Below, piece after piece: positions 46,606 to 56,403 of a stretch of 64,000 nt of DNA. The position numbers were made by a program, and so were the translations under genes. The stretch is taken from contig OZ020591.1 in the NCBI GenBank assembly GCA_963971535.1, forward strand, positions 16,099,823 to 16,163,822. The letters run 5' to 3'. Source of the DNA: Notolepis coatsorum. Taxonomy: Eukaryota; Chordata; Actinopteri; Aulopiformes; Paralepididae. The notes beneath the pieces are model-generated. The model worked only from the letters and a program-made list of their open reading frames with translations, had not been told where the DNA came from and did not search any database. Position 1 is the first letter of the stretch, and every line of letters begins with the position of its first letter.

Positions 46606-46966
46606 ATCAGAGCGGATATGACTGATATTTTGATGACATATTGTAATAAAATAACTTACAAGCATTTTTCAGTTTGAGTTCTGTTTATTTTAATGTGACA
46701 ATAGATCATAATTTGAGTTGTACAGTGACATGTGTAATCACAGATAATGACTACACCGCTTATGGTTTATCCAGGGGTCAAGCTTCAAGAGTTTTATTTG
46801 TCAGATACATACCAGGGCATACAGTGAAATGTGGGTGGTCATGCCCGCTACGATTGTGTAATGAATAATAAAGACATAATAAACAAGTATAAAGAAAGCA
46901 TGATAAAATAGACATGCTAAGGTCACTGGGGCCTATGTACACTACTATACAATATACAGTTTTACT
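46606..46966. repeat. Unclassified repeats left of the solo LTR
   Basis: Includes ttttatttgtcagatacata (46792-46811) and tatgtacactactatacaat (46934-46953), the latter shared with 9858-9878. No gene is visible. Confidence 0.4.
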
Positions 46967-46971
46967 CTATC

Positions 46972-48405
46972 TGTTGTGAAGGGCCAGATTAAACCGAATA
47001 TATATATTTATTTATATATATATATTTAATTGTATTTGTATATTCTCTAATATTCCCTGATATCCCTTGTATATTCCTTGTACAATATGCATTGAATATC
47101 CATTCTAGCCTACTGAACATCCCATAATAGTCTCCATTCTACTATTGGTCGAGACCTTGGTGCCAGGCTGCCATACCCCTCAGACCCAGTTCAAACGTAC
47201 CGCTCGACATGTACGAACAAGTCCTAGTTCCGCGTAGGAATTTGGCTACCGCACCACTAATGGGACTATTTGTTCATAGTGCGTATATATACTGCGCTAC
47301 TAAAGTAGGACTTTCTTTTCAGTCCAGTTTCTTACCCTCCAATAGAGTCACAGACGTAAAGCCTCCCCGCGACGCCACGTGTGGGAGTAAGGCCAAGTTC
47401 GCCTACCATCGGTATTGAGACATCGTGTATATTGATATTTGAATAGTCATATTTGGCACTATATCGTCGAGTTGGACGTAGTCTATTAAGCTAATAATAG
47501 TCTGTTAATATATAGTGCTTCGTGCGGTGAGAATACTACCGTAGTCAGTACCCCATCGTTTCGGGCAGAGAACTGGCTGCTTACCCAGGGTGGTTGACCC
47601 TATGTGAAGCTGCACCCGAGGAGCCCCAGAGCCGACGAGCGAGTGGACCTGTATACCGGATTATTCTACCGACGACAGCCCGCCTTCCCAGGCACGGATT
47701 ATGCTTTGGATACTTTGATTATTCCATGGATAAAGACCCCCGACACTGCCGTGTGTTGGAACCCCCCCCCCTGGAGAGGACGCAAGGTGAGGAGACGCTC
47801 TGCAAGACGAGGTCGCTTCACGTCTCTCCCCCGTGGACCGGAGAGAGCCGGCCCACAAAGAGTCCACCTGCTTTCATCTGTGGTCCAAGGATCGCCGGCG
47901 CATTGAACGGCACTACAGTGGGTTCACCTGGGATACCCTTGGCCGGACGAGGCAGCCGGATTCTACCCCCCCCCCCCCCTCCTACTCCTGTCGGCTTACA
48001 AGCGACCGGATTAACCCCCTCTAGTGTATCCAGTATATAATCATTAAAGTATCATTGCTGTTATTCCTTAACTATTCCAGGTCGTATATTTACCACCTGC
48101 GCCTTCAGAGATTGGACATTCTCTATTGATATACCGACGAATACTCCTTGCCATAAAAGTGCATACTATTTCAATTCATAAATGTAATTAAGTGATTAAG
48201 TGCTTATTCTACACACCATCGCTGTGTAGAAATAAAGACCTGTTTCTAATTCGTACATTTGTGTTGGATCCGTTTCATCTACGTGAGAGTGTTCATGATA
48301 ATATATTTATGCCGTGTACTGGGTGGCCGAATATTAAGTACAAAGGTAGTGGTAGTAAGTATCATATCTAGTAATACAGTCAGGGAATTGTACCCCTCAG
48401 TTACA
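46972..48405 (+). mobile_element. Solo BEL LTR (1434 bp)
   Basis: TGTTGTGAAGG...CAGTTACA without any internal region, flanked by perfect 5-bp duplications CTATC (46967-46971 and 48406-48410). It arose by recombination between the two LTRs of a complete insertion. It contains C-runs near 47762 and 47970. It belongs to the same broad LTR family as 8325-9687 and 41652-43043 but differs from both. Confidence 0.9.
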
Positions 48406-48436
48406 CTATCCTTATGCAAATCAAATTATTGTACAG

Positions 48437-49425
48437 TTACAGCATATCCATTGCATCCTCTGCCTCTTTGAATCCTACATAAATCCCTGTCGCTGAAGGA
48501 TATCTTTGGCGAATTGCACCAACGACACACGATGGCAACGGTTTTCGATTTCCTCTCCCCAACGTCTCTCCTCTCAGGGCCCACTCCAAGACGATGCGGT
48601 ATGACACCAATCTGTATTGACTGAGAAGACATAAAATGCTGTATGAATAACTACAAATAAACAATCAAACCATCATGAAAGTGGTAGCCTAGCTATATAG
48701 ATCATTTTGTTTATATGAAACCGGACCTCTATTATTAGCCTAAAGGAATGCACACCCATACATTCAAAGTCAGCTTTATTGTCACCTCTCGTAATGGACA
48801 AGACATACAGAGAAATTAAATTGCGTTTCCCCCTTCCCACAGTGTATATAGACTATATACATGTAGACAGTAGCTAAAGAATTAATATCAGTGAATGTAA
48901 ATATAGAGGTAAACTAGTTTGTTAGTTTGCCCCATGCATCATGATGATTATAATAGCCACTTACTCAATAGACAACTCTCCGTTATGTCCACTCGGCACA
49001 GGGCGTTTTTTCCAATTTATTTTCGGAACATGGAAAAAAGTTGCAACCACTTCTGGATGGGTTAGCGCTGAGAAATGTTCCTTGCTCGTTACACAGTCTC
49101 GTTGTGCACTGTCCTCTTCATCCGATATATGAAGCCTTCCGATCATTGATGGCAGCACAGAGTCCCATTCATTACAGCAGAAGCACTCTATTTCTGTCGG
49201 CATAGGTTGACATGATCCACATTTGCACCACCAATCCGTGTCGGTTCTGACTCTCCCCTCGGCCCCAAGCTGTTCTGCTTCATCCTCGCGTCTCGCCCGG
49301 TCAGCTTCCAAAACACGTACTTCTTCCTCTGTGTATTCGGGTTCAAAAAGGTAAGCTTCTGGATCTTTGTTTGTCCCGAAGTATTCATCATCCTCTGAGG
49401 ATTCTTCTCTTTCAAAGTCGGACAT
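48437..49425 (-). CDS. P2X7 ballast-domain-like protein encoded by the Kolobok-like element (two exons)
   Basis: Exon 1 runs 49425 to 48965 (donor GTAAGT at 48964-48959) and exon 2 runs 48620 to 48437 (acceptor after ttctcag). Phases match; 645 nt gives 214 residues plus stop. Residues ~1-60 are acidic (MSDFEREESSEDDEYFG). Then comes WWCKCGSCQPMPT, ECFCC and, after the splice, LGRGNRKPLPSCVV, IRQRYPSATGIYVGF. This Cys pattern and RxxxPSCVVxxIRxxFP-like end match the cytosolic C-terminal ballast domain of P2X7 receptors, which binds zinc and guanine nucleotide. There is no transmembrane or channel part, so it is a free-standing domain protein. No stop or frame break is seen. It starts about 65 bp inside the right TIR. 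Role in transposition unknown. Confidence 0.8.
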
Positions 49426-49489
49426 GATTAGCAGCAGTCAAGTAATTCTGTCGCTAAGCTACTAGTCACATTGGTAAACACTGGGAGAC

Positions 49490-49911
49490 CGCCTCCCTCG
49501 ACGTTAGCAGGTATCAATGAAATCACTGCGCCCAGAGGAGTGATTGGTCAATAAATAGTTCCGAGTATATTTGCTTATAAAACGTAATTGTCTAATTCAA
49601 TAATTTTTTATTTCTCCACGTGGTGAATACACAGGTCACAACATGTTTACATGAACGTTTTGGAGTTGTATTTGCAGTGTATTCTGCAATCTGTTAATAA
49701 ACTTTTAAATCCATCAATCAAACTGTACACTCAAAGGGAACGTCAGGCTACTGTCCTCCCCCACTTCCAGTGATGAAGCTAAGCTATGCTAACGGATCGT
49801 CTGTTCCCAAAGCTAAATGCACGCACAGAGACAAAAAAGGTATGCATCTTCTTGTCTAACTCCAGGGAAGATGTTAAATAAGCTAATTTCCCAAAATAGT
49901 GGAGTTATCCT
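49490..49911 (-). repeat. Right TIR of the Kolobok-like element
   Basis: Inverted copy of 32929-33350, ending ...caaaatagtggagttatcct before TTAA. It includes the mirrored non-LTR tail at about 49680-49727. Confidence 0.92.
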
Positions 49912-52900
49912 TTAATGAATTCTGCAGTAGCCTCACAGTCTTTGAACTCCACATAGCCCAAGTCCCGCAAGGTGCGAAGTGCCACTGCCACAGAGTTGCT
50001 CAGAGTCTGAGCAGCCAGGGAGACCTTGATCGAGTTTATAAGGAGACAGTTCAAATGAAGAGCACATTAGCGCTACAAGATACAAACATCATCACCAAGG
50101 ACACAAAACACAATTAAGCCCTAGAACCTATTACCATTGCGGACGGCCCTCTATACGTAAATCATCATACAAACATACCTTCATCTTCTGATTGGCAAAG
50201 TTCACATGTTTGTCTGTGACTCTGTTGGCAGCATGCAGTCCGCTTTTCTTCTGGACATTGTTCAGATGGACGATGTAACTCCAATTAATTATCCCAGTGG
50301 GGCTTCTAATTGGGCTGTATGCCTGCAGAATTAGAATATTTTTCACTGCTAGCACATGTCAAATGTAAAGCACCATATTCTCAATTATGTAAATGCAAAC
50401 AATCAAAATAAGTATAAAAGTATAAAAAGCAGAATAGAGTCAACCAGAGCAAATAGGCAATAATCAGCATGTACCTGCACCATATTGCGTGTCAGCTTCA
50501 GCATGTGGCAAGCGTCCATCATAACAAAAACCCTGTCCTGGGTTGCTGGATGGGGGAAATGGGTCGTCAAAGGCTCACAGGGGTTTCCCTTCAGATTACA
50601 CCCAAGCTGGGTGCACATGCCGACGTTGGATGCATGGCCATCCATCGTCATGCACACCACCCTTATCTGACGCCGATGCAGCTCTTCTAATGCATGGTCT
50701 ACCAAGACTTTTTGTGTTTCTGGTGTGAGTGTCTTGGTTAAAAAGTAGGCAATTGGAGCTTTCCAATAACCTTGAAGCCCAACCACCATAAATACAGGAG
50801 CCTCTGCAGCGACGTCAGTCTCGTTCGATCGATCCCCCATGTCCACATATCCAGACATTGTTTGTGTCTGTGGATCATACTGGACATGCTTTTTGATGGC
50901 CATTGCATCCAGCATCAGACAGACACGTCCATACTTGGCCTCGTCTTCCTGACACCGTCTTTCCAGCATGTCCAGCATCATCTTATTGAGACCAGGTTTG
51001 GCATCAAGAGAGCTCAGCCACCTTCGTAAAAATTAAAAAGTACACAATTAACCATTTAACCACTAGCCCAAGCATCCCTACTGTGGACACTGGACATACT
51101 AAGAATAGCTACATGAGCTGTTAGATCAGGAAGTTTAACCATTCATGATAATACAGTGTGTATTGTAGAGCTTAAGTAGTGATGTAGTTTACAATTAGAC
51201 ATCATAAAGAATACCTCTGCAATGAACTGGGATATGGGAGGTGGATATGCAGAGTATCCCTTAGGTAGTGATATGCCTTAGGACCATGCAGATGGAGTGT
51301 GAGGGCGAAATCTCTTTGGGCCTTGGTGTACTCTACACCCTGCTTCGACAGGAGGTGAGCCGGAAGATCTGAAATTCAATTCGCAAAAGTGATTTAGTAT
51401 GTCTCCTTTAAATAGTAACCAAGAAGTTTAACAAAGAACATAAAATATATTAAATTTGTATATTACCTGAGTAGCATTCAAGCTTGTCTTTCAGCTCTTC
51501 ACTTATCAGGTTTTTCTCCTTCAGTTCCTCCAGAAGAGCCTGCATGTTTTTCTTGGCCCTCCTTTCTCTCGCTAAAGCATTCGACTTCTCGCGCTCCAGT
51601 TTCCTCACTCTCGCTGAGGCTTCATCAAGTTTGGCCTTTATAGCCTTGGGGCAGGCAGGCAATGAGTAAGGGTGGTCAGTGGCCTGCCGCTTGCGGCTCT
51701 TTCCCCTCTCCCCAGTGGTTCCCTGTTCCTTTGGCAAAATATATGAATACATAAATAATTGTAAGAATTAATAACAGTTACTTTTTTTAAAACATTTCAA
51801 TGTTCACTCATCAATGCTGTGACCCTAAATTCATTTTTACATTCTCCAACTCAGCATACTTTTAAGAAATTGATCTTAATAGGCTTGTCCACTTAGAAGG
51901 CAAAAATATGTTTTGTGGCTCTGGACGAAAATGGCTGTTTTGATTGAAGGGTTGCCTAACCCTGTAGTTTCAATGTTCGCACATGTTTATTCATCAAAGT
52001 GTATGAGTGACATACATAGACTTCAAACAGTACCACCTCAAATAATATTAGGCTCTTCTAGTAACACCATCATAGACCTTCCTGCGTACCACCGAGATGA
52101 AGGATTTAATATGGCAAGCCATATGATCAGGGGTGTAGTGGTAAAAAAAAAGGTTCTACAATGCAAATACTCACAACATCAGGCTGAGGTTCATCCTGAG
52201 GCAAGGCCATCGGAAGGTTGTCTTCCGCTCTTCTAGAATTGTGTGTGCTTCTAGTTGCAGCCGGCTGAAATAAACATAATTAAAGAAGTTGAGTGTCTAA
52301 AATGTGCTGTAATAAAAAACACATTATTTACTTGCAGAAAGAAAAACTACAGTGTGACATTGATATACCAATCTCATACACCTTGAATACCTATTGGCCA
52401 AACACATACCCTTTAAAGGTGAGCAGGGAAGCTGAACATTGTTGGCACAACACCATCTTTAAGGCGGACAGTCTGCCCCGTCCTGTTTTGCTCACTGGTA
52501 AAGTGGTCATTGCAGAGCAGTGTCGTGCCAGTCGCAACAAAACCGTCCCTCCTTAATGCCAGTTCCCACTGTCTCCTCCTCTCTCCGGCTTTGGGAAACC
52601 TTCAGAACATGAGAAAGGTAGCCAAATATAGAAATTATTGTCAACATTTTCCACCTTACTTTACTTTAGCATTAAGGGTAAGGACAAAAATACACACCTA
52701 AATTATGATATTTTGGGGGTAATTGTATGAATTTATGTAAATTTTAAGAACAAGACAACCACATTAAGATTTATATAAAGGTGTCCAAAAGAAACATTCA
52801 ATGATTTTTGTAAACAATGTTAGCAACATTCTAAAAAGGCTGGGTCAACAACAATATTGCAATACTATTAGGCTATCTCACATAACCCCACTATTCCTTT

Positions 52901-53117
52901 GTAGCAGGACTTGTATAGTACATACATCCACTAAGTAACTAGCGATTATCCTAATTATAGACGTAATATTGTCATATCTTACACGTGAAAGGTGATCCCA
53001 CGTCTTCTTGATTCTACACTACGGCGAGTAGTGCATCCATAAGCTGCACAAAAGGCAGCATGTTCCACTGGTAGGTTGTGTGCTTCTGTAAACACAAAGC
53101 CAGCAATGTCCTGCATC
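49912..53117 (-). pseudogene. P-element-type (THAP9-like) transposase gene, N-terminal exons
   Basis: Exons on the minus strand: 53117-52983 (CAAYGCTTRR, first half of a THAP finger); 52599-~52412 (FPKAGERRRQWELAL, CNDHF, VVPTMFSFP); 52264-52175; 51728-51467 (coiled coil, KAIKAKLDEASARVRKLERE); 51368-51215 (DLPAHLLSKQGVEY); 51021-50475 (LMLDAMAIKK, MTMDGHASN, MMDACHMLKLTRN, the RNase H-like catalytic core); 50322-50179 (PTGIINWSYIVHLN); 50024-49912 (ALRTLRDLGYVEFKDCEA), cut by the Kolobok-like insertion at TTAA. The gene resumes at 32426. An in-frame TAA follows the THAP exon's PAHL at about 52412, so decay preceded or accompanied the insertion. Family assignment rests on THAP plus these motifs. 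Confidence 0.78.
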
Positions 53118-53333
53118 ATAAATGTATCTAAAGATGTTTTTTTTACAAACCGCTTGAATCATAGCCACGTTAATAAAACCAAACCGTTTGTAAATCCATC
53201 AATATTTCAGCGAGTTATGAGTATTTTTGTCTGTGCAGATCACTCACCCTCCAACAGCTACCATTGAACGTAACAGAAAGGCTGACTGGGGCAAGATGGC
53301 GGCGGTTCAGTGACGCTGGTGACTCCGCCTTAA

Positions 53334-53950
53334 AGGGGAACTCCAACATTTTGGGAAATTAGCTTATTTAACATCTTCCCTGGAGTTAGACAAGAAGATA
53401 CATACCTTTTTTGTCTCTGTGCGTGCATTTAGCTTTGGGACTAGACGCTCCGTTAGCATAGCTTAGCTTCATCACTGGAAGTGAGGCAGATCCGTAGCCT
53501 TACAGTGCCTTACAGTGTATTGCAAGGTCTGACATTGACCAAACTTGATATGCATGACCTTGGTGGGCTCTAGGTCAACTCCTGAAAAGGGGGTCAATGT
53601 CAGACCTTGCAATCAAAAGTTAGGGGGCGCACTGAAATTATGGCAAGGGTTATTAGCCCCCTAACTTTTGATTGCAAAGTCTGACATTGACCCCATTTTC
53701 AGGAGTTGACCTAGAGCCCACCAAGGTCATGCATATCAAGTTTGGTCAATGTCAGACCTTGCAATACACTGTAAGGCACTGTAAGGCTACGGATCTGCCT
53801 CACTTCCAGTGATGAAGCTAAGCTATGCTAACGGAGCGTCTATTCCCAAAGCTAAATGCACGCACAGAGACAAAAAAGGTATGTATCTTCTTGTCTAACT
53901 CCAGGGAAGATGTTAAATAAGCTAATTTCCCAAAATGTTGGAGTTCCCCT
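53334..53950. mobile_element. Palindromic Kolobok-family MITE (617 bp)
   Basis: TTAA on both sides (53330-53333 and 53951-53954). Two ~295-bp arms are nearly exact inverted copies around a ~30-bp centre near 53640. The outer ~150 bp of each arm match the TIR of the 17-kb Kolobok-like element (ttttgggaaattagcttatt); the inner arms (ggtctgacattgaccaaact) are unrelated to it. No coding capacity, so it would depend on transposase from a full element. Confidence 0.9.
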
Positions 53951-54002
53951 TTAAAGGCAGTGGCGAATCCTTATGGAAGCCAACGGAAGCCATGCCTCCC
54001 TA

Positions 54003-54130
54003 TTAAAATATGAATTAATATCAAATATGAAATATAAAAAAAAAAAATATATATATATATAATTTTTTTTAATATAGTTTACATTCTTTTTCATCTGTAT
54101 AATAATTTATAATTTTTTATTTTTTTTTTA
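54003..54130. repeat. AT-rich low-complexity tract
   Basis: A/T runs and (TA)n. A comparable tract at 62620-62690 lies at the other end of the hAT-like element and may reflect an inverted relation between its arms. Confidence 0.7.
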
Positions 54131-54304
54131 TGTCTCCCTCTTCTCCTTCTCACTCCCTCTAACACACTGTCAGCCTCACTATGCTCACTGCAGCTATAGA
54201 GGAGAGGAGGCAGGGGGTAGGTCTCTTTCTCCAGCCTCAACCATGTGATTCATGTATCTAGAGTCCAAATCCGATTCTAGCCAATCAGATTCGAGCTGAC
54301 TGCC

Positions 54305-54527
54305 ATTGATTGATTGATTGAAAACTTTATTAACAGATTGCAGAATGGGTACAGTACAGTACAGCTCAAAACATACAATTGTTAAGGGGATGCAGACCAG
54401 AGAAAGACTTTCGTCTTGTTTACATCAGGGTCCCCCATTTTCAATTCATCGTAACATATATGACATACATGACATACAGATAGACAGTACTGCTACATCT
54501 ATACATTTATGACATACCAGATTTGCC
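54305..54527 (-). mobile_element. Non-LTR copy E (3' end, minus strand)
   Basis: Reverse complement of about 1076-1302 with very few differences, starting with (ATTG)n. Its near-identity with copy A suggests recent activity of the family. Confidence 0.85.
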
Positions 54528-55007
54528 ACACCCTAAAAGTTTAAAACGGGGCTGTGAGAAGAATCATGAGTGTGGCCTCCCCTTTGCACTCAGCACATTT
54601 TCCCCCCTGGAGGCGGGGCAGGTCAGAACGTTTCCACCTGTCGTCACTCAGTCTACTACAGTGCCATTGTAAGAAAAAACACGTCTGAACGTCATCCCCT
54701 CGCGGGATTGATTGATTGAAATTTTTATTAACAGAGCAGGCACGTTCGAATCCTCTATTAGTGTATCTAACATTTAGCACTTTAATAACAACTTATTTGC
54801 ACCGGCGGGACATTTACTGAGGACCAGCAGAGCACACCACTGTGGATATTATGATTTAACAAATCTATCTGGCAAGAGGAGGACCACATTATTGACCAGG
54901 TAAGCACTGAGCAGCCTGACTAACTAACGTTATCAGGCAAGCTTGTAGACCCTTTCATGACTGCAATGCAAGCCAGGGGCTGGAATACGCAGTCACTTAT
55001 TCCTCGT
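54528..55007. other. Unassigned interior of the hAT-like element
   Basis: Contains a second tail-like start at 54707-54780 (gattgattgattgaaatttt), in minus orientation, probably a related but different non-LTR tail. No gene is supported. Confidence 0.4.
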
Positions 55008-55170
55008 AGTAGCCAGGTTACGCTACAACATGTAGCACACGCATTTTGCAATTGCTCCGCTCCCACTAACGCTAATTTCGTTTAAAAACATTATTTGGAC
55101 AGTAAAGAAAGAGAATAGACCACATCGTATGTATTGTTAAGACCCTCTACTAACCATATCAAAAGACAAT

Positions 55171-56403
55171 ATGGTTAAAGGTGGAAAGAAGGCAGAGAAA
55201 ATAACTACGGCAACTTCAACGGCGCAGGACGTAAAAAAACGAGAAAGACGCGTCCTAACCGTCGCTGGTTCTGAGCCGACGGCGACAAGCTCCGAGGAGG
55301 AGAAGGAAGAGGACAACTTACCGGGATCATCGATTACGGTCCCCGAAAGAGAGTCAATAGAGACCAACATAAAAGAAGGTACAGATTCAAGCTCCGTGAA
55401 AGGGAGAGCAGCCAGATTTATGGATTCCAACGTCACTGCATCTATCTACCATATGCCGTCAACTGAAGAAAGCAGAAATCCACCCGATTTCAACACACTG
55501 TCTAACCTGATGGTAGAACAGTCTAACCTGATGAAAGAACAGTTAGAACAGTCTAACCTGATGAAAGAACAGATGGTAGAACAGTCTAACCTGCAGATTA
55601 CACACATCAAGGCGCTCGAGGCAAACGTCGAGGCTAAATTCGATCGCATCGAGGCTAAATTCGATCGCATCGATGAGAAATTAGAAGAAGTCAAGAAAGC
55701 GATCGATGCACAGTCAAAGCGAATCACGACAGTGGAGATTTCGGTGACAGAAAACACAAAAGCAGTCAAGGCGAACGAAGGTATCATGACAGAGATGGGA
55801 GAAGAGATGGAAAAAGTGAAAGATGAATACCGGAGGGAAATAAAATTGCTTAAAAACGAAGTGATGGAGAGGCAACTAGAAACCCATCGTTACCACAGGC
55901 GGAATAACATCCGCATTGTGGGGCTTGATGAATCAGTGAACTGCGATGACATCAACTTTCCAAAAGAGTTATCAACGATTTTGGAAAACTCCGATCCAAA
56001 CAAAGTGCCAGAAGTGGAACAAGTTTACAGAATTGGTTCCCAGGGGCAAAATATCAACGGGCCGAGAGTCATCATTGTCACTCTGCGGAAAACTACAACA
56101 AGGGATGAAATCATCAAATATGCTCGCAACCAACGTGGGAAGCTGAAGTATGGTGATAAACCAATATTTATCTACGAAGATTTGAGCAGAGAGGCCATCA
56201 TCCGACGTCAACCATACAAAGTTGTGATGCAAAAGCTGTACATAGCCGGCCACAAGCCAAGGCTAGCATATCCGGCGCTGTTATCATTCTTGGACAATAA
56301 CGGCCGCAGGTCAGGTCCATTTACACCCTTTGATGCTGAGGATTTCCTGAATCAAAATGCAGCAAATAACCCAAAGCATGACGGAAATGCCGGAATCAGT
56401 TAA
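55171..56403 (+). CDS. L1-type ORF1 protein (RNA-binding chaperone)
   Basis: 410 residues. Residues ~1-95 are charged and Ser/Thr-rich (basic KKAEKI, acidic SSEEEKEEDN). Residues ~105-235 form a coiled coil with short internal duplications (QSNLMKEQ three times, EAKFDRI twice). YHRRNNIRIVGLDE near 248 starts the RRM, and RVIIVTLRKTTTRDEIIKYA followed by PIFIYEDLS matches the C-terminal domain of L1 ORF1p. In this family the protein trimerises through the coiled coil and coats the element RNA. The start is the first ATG after the 5' UTR. A small shadow ORF on minus is ignored. Confidence 0.87.
   Translation: MVKGGKKAEKITTATSTAQDVKKRERRVLTVAGSEPTATSSEEEKEEDNLPGSSITVPERESIETNIKEGTDSSSVKGRAARFMDSNVTASIYHMPSTEESRNPPDFNTLSNLMVEQSNLMKEQLEQSNLMKEQMVEQSNLQITHIKALEANVEAKFDRIEAKFDRIDEKLEEVKKAIDAQSKRITTVEISVTENTKAVKANEGIMTEMGEEMEKVKDEYRREIKLLKNEVMERQLETHRYHRRNNIRIVGLDESVNCDDINFPKELSTILENSDPNKVPEVEQVYRIGSQGQNINGPRVIIVTLRKTTTRDEIIKYARNQRGKLKYGDKPIFIYEDLSREAIIRRQPYKVVMQKLYIAGHKPRLAYPALLSFLDNNGRRSGPFTPFDAEDFLNQNAANNPKHDGNAGIS

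Larger units (their letters stand above)
32929..49911 (+). mobile_element. Kolobok-like DNA transposon, 16,983 bp, with two genes
   Basis: Bounded by TTAA on both sides (32925-32928 and 49912-49915) and by TIRs of about 420 bp beginning AGGATAACTCCACTATTTTG. TTAA duplications plus a THAP-domain transposase are the signature of the Kolobok superfamily. It carries a multi-exon transposase on plus (33476-45969) and a two-exon P2X7-ballast-like gene on minus (48437-49425). Each starts a short distance inside its TIR, so the TIRs probably provide the promoters. Later insertions inside it are BEL copy 2, a solo BEL LTR and smaller repeats; without the two BEL insertions it would be about 7.8 kb. 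It interrupts an exon of the minus-strand P-like gene. Confidence 0.8.

Noticed and set aside
48437-49425. Host P2X7 receptor gene fragment
   Set aside because: No channel or transmembrane exons are nearby, the gene starts with its own acidic N-terminus next to the TIR, and it lies wholly inside the TTAA-bounded element.
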